The notes below the pieces were generated by a model. The model was not told the origin of the DNA, searched no databases, and saw only the letters and a program-made list of their open reading frames with translations. A DNA stretch of 47,727 nt from SAR324 cluster bacterium. Lineage in GTDB: Bacteria > SAR324 > NAC60-12. The DNA lies in NCBI GenBank assembly GCA_015231825.1, contig JADGAV010000038.1, positions 1 to 47,727 of the forward strand, given 5' to 3'. Shown piece by piece: positions 34,995-44,169 of the stretch. The translations under genes were made by a program, and so were the position numbers. Numbering within the stretch: the stretch's first letter is position 1; the number at the start of each line of letters is the position of its first letter.

Positions 34995-35342
34995 TCAGGC
35001 GCCTTTGCTCAAGATTTCAGTAATGGCTTCTTTTTCAGTCATAAACACATCAATGATATTATTGATCTGTGTGAAACTAAGAATTTTTTGATTGATTTCG
35101 TTCAATTGGCAAAGGGCAAAGTGTGCGCGGCGATTTTGGATGGTCTGGTATGCTTCTAAAACAATTGCAACCGTGGTGGAGCCTATAAATGGGACTCCTT
35201 CGAGGTTGATAATTAAGCCCTTGAATTGAGTATCGGTCAAAAATGGCAACAGGTAGGTTCTCAACTCGTCTGTATTAGGAGAAACTTCGCCGTTGATGTA
35301 GACAATACAAATTTCACTTTCAATTCGATGACTTAATTCCAT
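34995..35342 (-). CDS. STAS-domain anti-sigma factor antagonist-like protein
   Basis: The 115-residue protein is a single STAS domain, with strands FKGLIINLEGVPFIGSTTVAIVLEAYQTIQ; the serine in FIGST matches the phosphorylatable serine of SpoIIAA-type antagonists. Partners would be a serine kinase/anti-sigma factor and a phosphatase, neither of which is in the window. A good AGAGG site precedes its ATG. It is convergent with leuA and separated from it by 31 bp. It could also be a non-phosphorylated STAS scaffold. Confidence 0.85.
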   Translation of the reverse strand: MELSHRIESEICIVYINGEVSPNTDELRTYLLPFLTDTQFKGLIINLEGVPFIGSTTVAIVLEAYQTIQNRRAHFALCQLNEINQKILSFTQINNIIDVFMTEKEAITEILSKGA

Positions 35343-35758
35343 AATATTCCTCTTTATTAAAACTGTTGCTGCAGATGGCTTGGTAATTCAATTTATGTCA
35401 TATTGAGCTAATTGCAAGTTACAAAAATAGAGTCGAACAAAATTGTGGGATGCAAGCATCCAAATAAACAGATTCCACAAAAGGGAATTGGGCAGTTTGG
35501 GTCAGGTCTTCTTCAAAATCAAGAATTCTGCCGATTGCCCTGTTGCAGGTTTCCCCGAATCAGGAAGCATGCAGGAGATATGAAAAATACTCGGTCGTGA
35601 ATGAAGAAAAGTCTCGTAAACAAGCGAATGTCATCTTGACTTGTGTAACGGGATCCTCTTATGATGACGCGCTTTTTTTCTGGTAGAAGACAATCTGTCC
35701 TGATAAAGTTCATGCTGGTATTTCAAACTAGCTCTGTTCACCTCCCATTTAGCTTGAT
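35343..35758. other. Intergenic region
   Basis: About 415 bp upstream of the STAS gene and of the small ORF at 35759. Short frames occur on both strands without ribosome sites or recognisable motifs. I see no clear terminator or repeat. Confidence 0.3.
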
Positions 35759-35905
35759 ATGCGTCGAGGAGAAAAGTTCGCGGCCAGCGTCGGCATTGTG
35801 CTGATCGTTGTCATGGGTAGTTTGCTGACCTATGTGCTGGTCAATTATGACGATATTCGCCAGGAGCAAGTATATCAAATTACAAGGCAATTGAATGAAC
35901 GATAA
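35759..35905 (+). CDS. Small single-pass membrane protein candidate
   Basis: A 48-codon frame encodes a basic start (MRRGEKFAAS), one strongly hydrophobic helix of about 20 residues (VGIVLIVVMGSLLTYVLV) and a polar Asp/Gln-rich tail. This is the pattern of bacterial small membrane proteins. It is more GC-rich than the surrounding spacer. No Shine-Dalgarno is visible, so translation is unproven. It lies 48 bp before ilvE in the same direction. Confidence 0.45.
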   Translation: MRRGEKFAASVGIVLIVVMGSLLTYVLVNYDDIRQEQVYQITRQLNER

Positions 35906-35953
35906 ACATGTCGGATTGCCTCAATCATCTGCATATTTTTTCGGAAAAGCATT

Positions 35954-37027
35954 ATGGAAATCAAAATAAATCCCGTCCCACCGGAAAAACGAAAAGTTCC
36001 TCCCAAAGATGTTTCGAATATTGTATTTGGCACTCAGTTTACCAATCATATGTTCATGATGGAATGGGACAAAGACGTTGGTTGGCATGATGCGCGGATT
36101 GAACAGTATCAGCCAATTACACTGGAACCATCTGCAATTATATTTCACTATGGCCAAGAGGCTTTTGAAGGATTGAAGGCTTACTGGAGCAGCAATAGCC
36201 GTTATGTCTTATTTCGGCCGGAGCAAAATTTTGCCAGAATGAACAGAACTGCGGAACGAATGTGTCTGCCAAAATTGGATGAAAAATTTGTCCTGGATGC
36301 TCTCAAACAGTTGATTCGTCTGGATATCGACTGGATTCCCAAGGAAGAAGGCACCTCCTTGTACATCCGCCCTACCATCATTGCTACGGAGCCGGCGTTA
36401 GGTCTGAAACCCTCAAGCAGTTTCCTGTTTTTCATCATCCTCTGTCCTGTCGGGCCTTATTATCCGGAAGGGTTCAATCCCGTTAAAATATATGTTTCAG
36501 AAAAATACACCCGAGCGGCTCCGGGAGGAGTTGGAGAAGCAAAAACGTCAGGGAATTATGCGGCCAGTAATTTGGCAGAAAAAGAGTCGAAAGAAAGGGG
36601 ATTCACTCAGGTGCTTTGGCTGGATTCTGTTGAGCGTCGATATGTCGAGGAAGTGGGTTCTATGAACATCTTTTTTGTGATCAACGATGAGATCGTTACC
36701 CCCGAACTGGTCGGTACAATTTTACCTGGAATTACCCGGAATTCTGTTCTTCAGCTGGCAAATCATTGGGGACTGAAAGTTAGTGAACGCCGAATTTCAA
36801 TTGATGAAGTGGTGCAATCCATTAAGGACAAATCGCTCACAGAAATTTTCGGTGCCGGAACCGCTGCTGTTATTTCTCCCGTTGGAGAACTTCATTTTCA
36901 AGGAGAAAATTACCAAATCGGTGGCGGCAAAACAGGACCGGTTGCTCACCGGCTTTTTGATGAACTGATGGGAATTCAATATGGTCTCGTCCAGGATTCC
37001 TTTCAATGGATTGAACCGATTGTGTAA
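35954..37027 (+). CDS. ilvE: Branched-chain amino-acid aminotransferase
   Basis: The 357-residue protein is a fold-type IV PLP enzyme of the longer (type II, eukaryote-like) BCAT branch, with HYGQEAFEGLKAY, SLYIRPTI, and the catalytic lysine K197 in GEAKTSGNYAAS. YVEEVGSMNIFFV and LPGITRNSVLQLA follow as cofactor and substrate motifs. It transfers amino groups between glutamate and the keto acids of leucine, isoleucine and valine. It lies 1 kb downstream of leuA, but the STAS gene in between is opposite, so it has its own promoter. The DUF445 gene begins 3 bp after its stop. Confidence 0.94.
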   Translation: MEIKINPVPPEKRKVPPKDVSNIVFGTQFTNHMFMMEWDKDVGWHDARIEQYQPITLEPSAIIFHYGQEAFEGLKAYWSSNSRYVLFRPEQNFARMNRTAERMCLPKLDEKFVLDALKQLIRLDIDWIPKEEGTSLYIRPTIIATEPALGLKPSSSFLFFIILCPVGPYYPEGFNPVKIYVSEKYTRAAPGGVGEAKTSGNYAASNLAEKESKERGFTQVLWLDSVERRYVEEVGSMNIFFVINDEIVTPELVGTILPGITRNSVLQLANHWGLKVSERRISIDEVVQSIKDKSLTEIFGAGTAAVISPVGELHFQGENYQIGGGKTGPVAHRLFDELMGIQYGLVQDSFQWIEPIV

Positions 37028-37030
37028 ATT

Positions 37031-37732
37031 ATGAACAAAAGTCTACTCACTAATTTAATTGCAGGAATTGTCTTCCTGATTGCCTACTATAGTCCCGCCT
37101 TTAGAGGACAATCCCATCTGATCCAGGCGAGCCTTTTTTCACTCTCCGGAGCATTGACCAATTGGCTCGCAGTCCACATGCTTTTCGAGAAGATTCCAGG
37201 GCTGTATGGATCCGGGATTATTCCATTGCATTTTGAAGAATTTAAGTCAGGTATTCGTACCTTGATCATGGACAACTTTTTTACGGAAGAAAATTTTTCC
37301 CAATTTGCGCAAGAGACGATGCCGGAAAAAATTCCACCTGAATGGGTCGCGGAACAAGTCGATTTCGATCAGTGGTTTGATGGGTTTGTTGTTGTCATTC
37401 AAAATTCCCCGTTTGGAGGAATGCTTGGTATGATCGGAGGAGAACAAGCGCTTGAACCTCTCAGGGAACCTTTTCAAGAAGAATTTCAAAAACAGCTGAG
37501 CGAGTTGCTCTCCAAGGTAGATTTATCCTCAATTTTGAAGAAGGAATCAGGATTTGAAGAATTTCGCCCCAAAGTGGAAGCAATGATCGATATACGTTTG
37601 CAGGAACTCACTCCGGAGCAAGTGAAAAAGATCATCGATGATATGATCCGCGAACATTTAGGATGGCTTGTGGTTTGGGGGGGAGTTTTTGGCGCAGTGA
37701 TCGGGTTGTTCAGTGCAGTGGTGCTGAGTTAG
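37031..37732 (+). CDS. DUF445 family membrane protein
   Basis: The 233-residue protein begins with two membrane helices (about 5-22 and 32-50) and the G-A-L-T-N-W-L-A-V-H-M-L-F signature, then FEKIPGLYGSGIIP, both typical of DUF445 (YheB/YjiN-like). A helical cytoplasmic or periplasmic middle region follows, and a C-terminal transmembrane helix of about 22 residues. The function of the family is unknown. The 3-bp spacing from ilvE makes co-transcription and translational coupling likely. Confidence 0.82.
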   Translation: MNKSLLTNLIAGIVFLIAYYSPAFRGQSHLIQASLFSLSGALTNWLAVHMLFEKIPGLYGSGIIPLHFEEFKSGIRTLIMDNFFTEENFSQFAQETMPEKIPPEWVAEQVDFDQWFDGFVVVIQNSPFGGMLGMIGGEQALEPLREPFQEEFQKQLSELLSKVDLSSILKKESGFEEFRPKVEAMIDIRLQELTPEQVKKIIDDMIREHLGWLVVWGGVFGAVIGLFSAVVLS

Positions 37733-37865
37733 ATTTGATTCATGTGTTTTTAAAAAAGTCCTTCCACTATGCTCATTCCCTAAAATAACTTTTGAATCTA
37801 TCAGATATTTCAATGTGGGGATTCCCTCTGTTGCCCAGTGCAGGCGACATTGAAAGGTGTCAGAA

Positions 37866-38029
37866 TTGCTTAAACAAATTGAGGAGTATCTTGCCCGCAG
37901 ACAGGGGAAAAATTCTTTTTGCTCCTCGCCGTCATTTTATTTACTCATCAAATCGACTCCGATCAATTCCTGGAACTAAAAATCGATCCGGTTATGCAAA
38001 TGTTTTATAAAGGGGAAAAAAGTAAGTAA
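37866..38029 (+). pseudogene. Frameshifted small ORF candidate
   Basis: Two adjoining frames together read as one small protein. The first, from TTG at 37866 after AAAGG, encodes an amphipathic start (LKQIEEYLARRQGK). The second, ending at TAA 38027-38029, encodes a hydrophobic helix (FFLLLAVILF) and the tail ...FYKGEKSK. They are out of register by one base around the homopolymers GGGGAAAAA and CTTTTT near 37904-37920. The cause could be a mutation, an assembly indel or chance. It lies just upstream of the 369-residue repeat protein. Confidence 0.35.
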
Positions 38030-38040
38030 AAGAGAAGACA

Positions 38041-39150
38041 ATGGGAAATACTAATACAGAAGTAATTCGTCATATTTGTAAAAAATATAAACTGAATCCG
38101 GGAGAAACTGCATATTTTGAAAAAATGCTGGCTTTGATGGGCGAAGATGAGTACTGGGAAGAATACGCTGCTTCCATAAAACTAATGGGAATGGCTCAGT
38201 TGGAGTGGGTGGAACCTGACAATTTTGCTGCCTCAGTAAAAATTGAGGCGGAAAGAAAAGCGCAGATCGACAAAAAGCCAGAACATTTAGTTGAAAGCTT
38301 CAAACTCAATGAAAAAGAGCAGGCTTATTTGATTAAAATGATTGAGTCATCCGAAGACAGTGATTATGCAGAGTCTTATGCAGAATCGATCAAATCCATG
38401 GGGATCGAAGATCTACAATGGCTGGAGCCTGAAGATTTTGCTGCATCCGTTCGTTTGGAAGAAGAAAGAAAAACTGAGACGCTTGTTGAAGCAGTACCTG
38501 AAACTCGGGAACAACGGGAGGCAAGAAAAAGTAGGGAAGCCAAAGGGAAGATAAAAAAGCTGCAAAGTTTGCACTACGGAACAGATATTATTCTCAATGC
38601 AGATGAATTTATAGAGAAAAATCAATTGCTTCTACAGGAAAAAGAGGAAAAACCGAAGCAGATTGTCAGTATTAAGTTTCAGAGGCAACGGACCGGAGGA
38701 GTCTCGCAAAGTCAAGGACGAATTGATTTTGACAAAACGCTTGCTGAATTGATCCGATATGATGTGATGCTGGAAATCACCAATGAGACCATAGAAAAGG
38801 AAAAAGCAGTGTTATTAAGGAGTTATCCGGAGGTGAACGAACTGATCAATCAGTTGTTCCAGGAAACAACAGGAAACGGAGGTGACACTCCAGAGGCCAA
38901 TCAGATTAAGGAAAAAATTCGTCTTCTCATTAATAACCAAAGGTTGGAACTCAACTTTGTCAGGCTTTTCAGAAACGTGGCGGATCCTGTTGCTGAAAGT
39001 AAAAAAATTGTCGAAAAAGCTGAAAAATTGCGAAAAGCGACCGACAAGAAAGCAAAAGAATTGGACATTTTTGATGAACTGAACTTCCTTTACAATACTA
39101 AAAAGCCTGCCATTAAAGCTGCGGTTTTAAAAAAGCCATTCACCTATTAG
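38041..39150 (+). CDS. Hypothetical protein with tandem 71-residue repeats
   Basis: The 369-residue soluble protein starts with two copies of a roughly 60-residue unit, offset by 71 residues (from about residue 17 and 88). Each contains (Y/F)KLN...E.AY..KM...ED..Y.E.YA.SIK.MG...L.W.EP..FAASV..E.ERK. The middle is basic and the C-terminal 200 residues are highly charged and predicted helical with a possible coiled coil. No signal peptide or enzyme motif is visible. I recognise no family. The repeat looks like a three-helix module, possibly for protein binding. Confidence 0.7.
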   Translation: MGNTNTEVIRHICKKYKLNPGETAYFEKMLALMGEDEYWEEYAASIKLMGMAQLEWVEPDNFAASVKIEAERKAQIDKKPEHLVESFKLNEKEQAYLIKMIESSEDSDYAESYAESIKSMGIEDLQWLEPEDFAASVRLEEERKTETLVEAVPETREQREARKSREAKGKIKKLQSLHYGTDIILNADEFIEKNQLLLQEKEEKPKQIVSIKFQRQRTGGVSQSQGRIDFDKTLAELIRYDVMLEITNETIEKEKAVLLRSYPEVNELINQLFQETTGNGGDTPEANQIKEKIRLLINNQRLELNFVRLFRNVADPVAESKKIVEKAEKLRKATDKKAKELDIFDELNFLYNTKKPAIKAAVLKKPFTY

Positions 39151-39298
39151 TTCTTTTTTCCAGAATAGTAAAAACAAACCAGCCACATTATATTGCTGCT
39201 GTTTTTCCTGCCGTCGTTCTATGTTGTTTGAATTGATTGCTCAGTTCTTTTGCTCTGGCCGCGGGTACCAAAAAGACCAAGCAAAGCCTCGTCCTAGC

Positions 39299-39493
39299 TC
39301 AGGAACCTGGTTTTTGGTTTTGACCCGAACTATTCTGAGGGCCATCCGAAGATGTCTGTTGTTCAGCGAGCATTTCGGCATGATAAACATCTGTGATACG
39401 GATGCCTTCTTTTTTGCCCATCTGGTATGCGATACTTCCAGTAACGGCCACCATGATTGCAACAGCTACAATGTGAAAACTTAAAAGTAACAT
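39299..39493 (-). CDS. Small membrane protein
   Basis: The 64-residue product has one transmembrane helix (LLLSFHIVAVAIMVAVTGSIAYQ) followed by a charged stretch (MGKKEGIRITDVYHAEMLAEQQ) and a Ser/Gln/Asn-rich tail. The other minus-strand frame in the region (39241-39462) looks less protein-like. No strong ribosome site precedes the ATG, so this is a plausible small gene rather than a certain one. It lies just downstream of the TerB-like gene on the same strand. Confidence 0.5.
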   Translation of the reverse strand: MLLLSFHIVAVAIMVAVTGSIAYQMGKKEGIRITDVYHAEMLAEQQTSSDGPQNSSGQNQKPGS

Positions 39494-39537
39494 ATCAAAA
39501 AGCTGGTTAAATGCATGTTTAAATTCAGTGGGAAACC

Positions 39538-39951
39538 TTATGTAAGATCCTTAAGGTTGCCAATAATAAGCCTGACGCTGCTTCGAATCTCCTCGAGATC
39601 TAAACCGTCTTCTGTGGCAAAATAAGGATGTTCTTCGGGTGACATCCCGAGCTGCTTCATGACGTTTGTGATGAAAGTTTGCTCTTCCTCTTCGAATTCA
39701 TTGTCAGCACTCGCAACCAAGACCAGGATGTCGATTAGAATCTGTTTTGCTTCTTCTGATGCCAAACCTGCGATTGCCTCCTCCGGGGACGAAATGTGCT
39801 TGATGGTTTCCAGCTCTTCCTGGTTAATACCCACGGATTTAAACAAGGCAAAGAGTACCTTTTTTTCCATCGGATGAAGCGATCTATCAGCCCCTGCCAT
39901 TTGCTTTGCTAAAAAGAGGATGTCTAACAATTCTTCTCGTTCAATACCCAT
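39538..39951 (-). CDS. TerB-like domain protein
   Basis: The 137-residue protein has the TerB-like helical layout: two equivalent halves with an acidic motif each, M-A-G-A-D-R-S-L-H-P-M-E and V-A-S-A-D-N-E-F-E-E-E-E. These acidic loops bind metal in tellurite-resistance TerB. There is no TerD or TerC gene nearby, so resistance is not implied; many lone TerB-like proteins have unknown roles. A good AAAGGAT site precedes the ATG. Confidence 0.78.
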   Translation of the reverse strand: MGIEREELLDILFLAKQMAGADRSLHPMEKKVLFALFKSVGINQEELETIKHISSPEEAIAGLASEEAKQILIDILVLVASADNEFEEEEQTFITNVMKQLGMSPEEHPYFATEDGLDLEEIRSSVRLIIGNLKDLT

Positions 39952-40066
39952 AATTGATCCTTTGGATACTAAGGTTTAGTGTGATTTTGAAAGTCTAATC
40001 GATATTGCACCATTTAAGCCGCAGTTTCAAATTTTAAATGGAACGAATTCAGTGAATTAGGGTAAA

Positions 40067-42979
40067 TCACTGCAGATCGGGCCCTTCAATGACAATGTCT
40101 TGATCAGGATTGAGGATAAAGGCACGCCGAATGGACTTTCCAATTTTTAGATAATATTGCCCTGCAGGGAGTGTTAGAGTTTTCTTTTTATCTGACGCCG
40201 TAAAGTAGCTTTGCCAAGGATGGTTTCTTTCTCTCAATTGAAAAAGAAGTTTTCTGGGATTTCCCCAAAGTTGAACTCCTTCCATATTCAAGAAAAACTG
40301 ACCTGTAGAAAGCCTCGGTGATTGAATATCCGGTGTCATTGAAACTCTGTTATCCGGAAATGGAGTTGCCGTTTCTAATCGTTCCTGAATTTGATTTAAA
40401 AGCCTATTTTTAAATTCTTCAGCATCCAATTCCTGAAAGTCTTCTAGATCGATGAAATGAGGGATGGAAGCCGCTTTTTCTAAATATTCATTGGGGATAT
40501 CAAGGTAAAGCAAGGGTTCGGGAACGTTAATACGACTCACTCTTCCATTGCAGGTAGTGAACGATAAAAAGAGAGAGTCTTTCTGGCGAATCTGTGCCTG
40601 ATCAAAAACTTGATCGGACCAATAGTCGAAGTTATTGCGAACGTCTATTGGTTTTGCATATTTGTAAATTCCTGTTTGAAAATTTGCCCAACCTGCAATT
40701 TTTGTCAACATAAATATCATATTGAGATCCTGACTGGTTGCTGCAACTTTTAAAAGTGCATGATAGGCAGCCAAGTCGTTTGGTGCCAAACGAATGACAC
40801 CCAAAGCTGTTTTCTCAAGCTCATTGACTTGCTCGCATACTTCTTCTTTAATAAGTAGAGCGTTCAGTGTTTTCTGGAGAGTATCACGAATCTTCTTTTT
40901 GTCTTCAGTCTCCGGAATTTTGTAGATTTGCTCGTCAATAATTTCTTCAACTATTTCTTTGACATCAGATTGGTCTTCCACGAAAGCAGCTGCCAAAGAC
41001 TCTTCAGAAAATTGGCTCCCTTGAATTGTCGAAGGGGGTGTGCTGCCATTGTCTGTTCCTGTTAGATCAGAATCAGCAGGCACATCTTCAATTTCTGCCA
41101 GACTGAGGGGATAATCCAATAAAACAATTTCTTCACCCAGGGTTCCCAATGCGATCATTCTTCCATCAGGGCGGACAGCGAGTGCGCTGAGTCCATCACT
41201 TTCTCCGGTGAGAATCCGTATTAAATGTCCGGTTTTCACATCCCACAAACGAGCGGTTTTGTCTCGAGAAGCGGATATCAGGGTTTTGCCATCTTTGGAA
41301 TACGATATTCCCGAGACGAGGAAACTGTGCCCTTTCAGATTATTTTTTAGTTTTCCTTCACCCTGAGGAGAAATATCCCAGATCTTGACCGTTTCATCAT
41401 CGGAGGCGGTAGCGAGCAGAGGGGCGATAGGGCTGAAATCAAGATCTCTAATTTTTTGCTGATGTCCTTTAAGAATGTGAACCAATTTTCCTTCAGGATA
41501 AGTCCAAACTTGGACAGATCGATCAGTATTGCCGCGTCCTGTGGCAAAGAGTTTCCCATCAGGAGAAAAACGAACGATGCTGACTTCATCTTTGTAAGAG
41601 CTGTTGACTTTGATGACTTGTTCCCTTTCCAAATCCCAAAGTACCCACTTTTGATCGGTACCACCGGAAAGAAGAACAGGATCTGTCGGATGAAAATCAA
41701 TGCTGTTGACTTTGCCTCGGTGGCTTTCCAGGGAAGCGACGCGTTTTCCCGTGCGGGTTTCCCACAAACCGATCACTGAATCGGCACCAGCAGTAGCAAA
41801 GTGCAGGCTATTGTGATTAATGCGAAGATCTTGAACCCGGTGGTTTTCTGTCGGATAGGAGGCAATGGATTTTTGGGCAGCAATGTCCCAGATCTGCACT
41901 GTTTTGTCTAATGCTGACGAGATCAGATATTTTCCGTTCTTTGTAAAATCAAGCGTTGTAATGTCGTTTTTGTGCCCCTTGAGGGAGGTCAAATAAGAGG
42001 ATGGGCCCAGCTTCCATGATTGTGTAATTCCTTTGGCAATTGCCGCGACAATCCATTTTCCTGTGCTGTCCAAATGCACGGAGATCACTGGGCCAGCGAC
42101 TGACTTTAAATCCGAAATTTTTTTTCCGCTTTTAATATCCCAGACCTGAAGCATGCCATCGGCACCTCCGGAAATTAGCCAGGACCCGTTAGGGTGGAAG
42201 TCCAATCCGCTGAGCACATCTTTGTGTCCGCTGAAGGTATGTTCAGCAACCCGGTCTTCTAAGTTCCATACTTTGATGGTCTTGTCTCGGGACCCGGATG
42301 CCAAAAGCCGCCCGTTGGCATGAAAAGTTACTTTCACTACCTCACCAGCATGTTCGTCGAATTCAGAAAGCATTTTTCCAGTTTCCGAATTCCACAAGCG
42401 GATCTTACGATCTTTTCCACCACTCGCGATCATTTTTCCATTGGGATGAAAATCGACACTGTGAACTGCTCCCTGGTGAGCTTTTTGAATCGTACTTTTC
42501 AATTTAAGGTTTTGCAGATCCCAAATGAGAATTGCACCATCATCACTTCCTGACGCCAAAAAATTGCCTTGGGCATCAATTGCCAAAGTATTCACATTGC
42601 CGATATGACCTCGCAAGACATGGGTGTTTTCTCCACGATTGGTATCCCATAAATGAATCGTATGATCTTTTCCCCCGGAGATGACAAGAGGATTTTTAGG
42701 GTGATAAATGAGAGAAATGGCTCGGTGTTTTCCGGTGGGAAAGGCTTTGACTGGATCACCGGTACGACTGTTCCACAATTCTAGCTTGTGTGTTCCGGAC
42801 AAGGTTATTATGTAACGGTTGTCCGGGCTGAAAATGGCATCATAAACATCCCGTTTACCCAATTTAAAAATTTGTTGAACAATATATTCCTCTTTTGCGT
42901 GGACTGGCTTGCCTGCATAAATTTCGTATCCTACAAAGAAAAACAGACAGATGAACCGGACCAGAAATTTTATTTTCAT
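40067..42979 (-). CDS. Exported 14-repeat WD40 protein
   Basis: I start at the ATG at 42977-42979, which opens a signal peptide (MKIKFLVRFICLFFFVGYEIYAG); the longer frame has no site. The 970-residue protein carries about fourteen consecutive WD40 repeats (residues about 40-640), most ending LWD, VWN or IWD. That is enough for two seven-bladed propellers. An acidic linker is followed by a C-terminal region of about 320 residues with no recognised family, strand-rich at its end (GQFFLNMEGVQLWG, LPAGQYYLKIG). It probably acts as a periplasmic or surface protein-interaction platform. It is monocistronic, with a divergent tatC upstream. Confidence 0.88.
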   Translation of the reverse strand: MKIKFLVRFICLFFFVGYEIYAGKPVHAKEEYIVQQIFKLGKRDVYDAIFSPDNRYIITLSGTHKLELWNSRTGDPVKAFPTGKHRAISLIYHPKNPLVISGGKDHTIHLWDTNRGENTHVLRGHIGNVNTLAIDAQGNFLASGSDDGAILIWDLQNLKLKSTIQKAHQGAVHSVDFHPNGKMIASGGKDRKIRLWNSETGKMLSEFDEHAGEVVKVTFHANGRLLASGSRDKTIKVWNLEDRVAEHTFSGHKDVLSGLDFHPNGSWLISGGADGMLQVWDIKSGKKISDLKSVAGPVISVHLDSTGKWIVAAIAKGITQSWKLGPSSYLTSLKGHKNDITTLDFTKNGKYLISSALDKTVQIWDIAAQKSIASYPTENHRVQDLRINHNSLHFATAGADSVIGLWETRTGKRVASLESHRGKVNSIDFHPTDPVLLSGGTDQKWVLWDLEREQVIKVNSSYKDEVSIVRFSPDGKLFATGRGNTDRSVQVWTYPEGKLVHILKGHQQKIRDLDFSPIAPLLATASDDETVKIWDISPQGEGKLKNNLKGHSFLVSGISYSKDGKTLISASRDKTARLWDVKTGHLIRILTGESDGLSALAVRPDGRMIALGTLGEEIVLLDYPLSLAEIEDVPADSDLTGTDNGSTPPSTIQGSQFSEESLAAAFVEDQSDVKEIVEEIIDEQIYKIPETEDKKKIRDTLQKTLNALLIKEEVCEQVNELEKTALGVIRLAPNDLAAYHALLKVAATSQDLNMIFMLTKIAGWANFQTGIYKYAKPIDVRNNFDYWSDQVFDQAQIRQKDSLFLSFTTCNGRVSRINVPEPLLYLDIPNEYLEKAASIPHFIDLEDFQELDAEEFKNRLLNQIQERLETATPFPDNRVSMTPDIQSPRLSTGQFFLNMEGVQLWGNPRKLLFQLRERNHPWQSYFTASDKKKTLTLPAGQYYLKIGKSIRRAFILNPDQDIVIEGPDLQ

Positions 42980-43249
42980 GTTTCCACAGAGATGAAGATG
43001 GCTGCTTTCAAGATACAAAATTTGAAACAAATTTTTGCTAGTCTACTGTTCGAATGCCCTCTCGGAAATCCACACCGAGCAGTCCGTTCGAGGTTCTTTC
43101 GTGTTTTTTACGGACAAATAGGATATTCTCTTTAAAATTACTTGTTGAATATGAATTTGCAATTCATTATTTGTCCTGTTTCTTGATCGTGAAACTTCAA
43201 ATCGCTACAAAAACTCTTTTTTGCACAACTCATATAGATCCGAGCAGCT

Positions 43250-44032
43250 ATGTCGACCACTGATAAAACCCACCTTTTGGAATCTGAAGAACAATCGCTT
43301 GATCCGCCCATGCCGCTCCAAGATCATCTGTCAGAATTGCGGAAAAGGATAATGATTGCGGGAGCGCTCATTTTCGTCGCTTTTGTCGCAGCAACTACTG
43401 TTGAAATCGAGCTCAATCAACCAATTTTAAGCATGTTTCGAAAGCCTCTTGATGCCAGAGGAATTCCTTTGGTTTTTGATGAATTGACGGAACCTTTTTT
43501 CACATATTTACGAATCGGTCTATACACGAGTTTGTTTTTAACGCTACCATTCACGCTCGGGCAAGTCTGGCTTTTTGCAAAACCAGCATTGTATCCTAAA
43601 GAAAGGAAACTTTTTTGGCCTTTTTTGATTCTCTCCTATCCGCTTTTTATTGGAGGTGGTTTGTTCGGCTATTTTGTTGTGATTCCATTTGGGTATGATT
43701 TTTTTCTCAGTTTCCAAAATACATTTACGGAACCTTCTCTGAGAATGAGCGCTTATCTGTCACTAACAATACGTCTTCTTTTTGTTTTTGGTCTGATTTT
43801 TGAGTTGCCGATCGTCTCTTTATTTTTGACCCGTCTGGGAGTTATTGATGCCCCCTGGCTGAAAAGGAACCGAAAGTATGCGATTATTGCCATTTTTGTT
43901 GTTGCTGCAATTTTAACTCCCCCTGATGTGTTTACTCAAACACTGATGGCAGGTCCGTTAATCGTCCTTTATGAAATCAGTATTTTGGTTTCAATGGCTG
44001 TTGCCGTTCGAAAAAAGAAAGAGGATTCGTAG
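43250..44032 (+). CDS. tatC: Twin-arginine translocase subunit TatC
   Basis: The 260-residue protein has six transmembrane helices and the TatC hallmarks: PLQDHLSELRKRI before helix 1, LTLPFTLGQVWLFAKPALYPKERK after helix 2, FGLIFELPIVSLFL and LTPPDVFTQTLMAGPLIVLYEIS. It recognises RR-signal peptides together with TatB and exports folded proteins. The gene stands alone here: no tatA or tatB lies within the window. It is divergent from the WD40 gene. No strong ribosome site precedes the ATG. Confidence 0.95.
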   Translation: MSTTDKTHLLESEEQSLDPPMPLQDHLSELRKRIMIAGALIFVAFVAATTVEIELNQPILSMFRKPLDARGIPLVFDELTEPFFTYLRIGLYTSLFLTLPFTLGQVWLFAKPALYPKERKLFWPFLILSYPLFIGGGLFGYFVVIPFGYDFFLSFQNTFTEPSLRMSAYLSLTIRLLFVFGLIFELPIVSLFLTRLGVIDAPWLKRNRKYAIIAIFVVAAILTPPDVFTQTLMAGPLIVLYEISILVSMAVAVRKKKEDS

Positions 44033-44169
44033 TTGTGCGGAAGAGGTCGATTCTCTGAACAGAAAAATCAATTGCACTCAAATTTGAACAAATTTGAATT
44101 TAAATTATCTAATGTCATTGAAGAGGGATTATTCGCAAAAAATGAGTGTTATTTATAAAATTGATTAAA

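Noticed and set aside
37904..37920. Programmed -1 frameshift site
   Set aside because: The codons around GGGGAAAAA and CTTTTT do not give a standard X-XXY-YYZ heptamer in the upstream frame, and no stimulatory stem was found.
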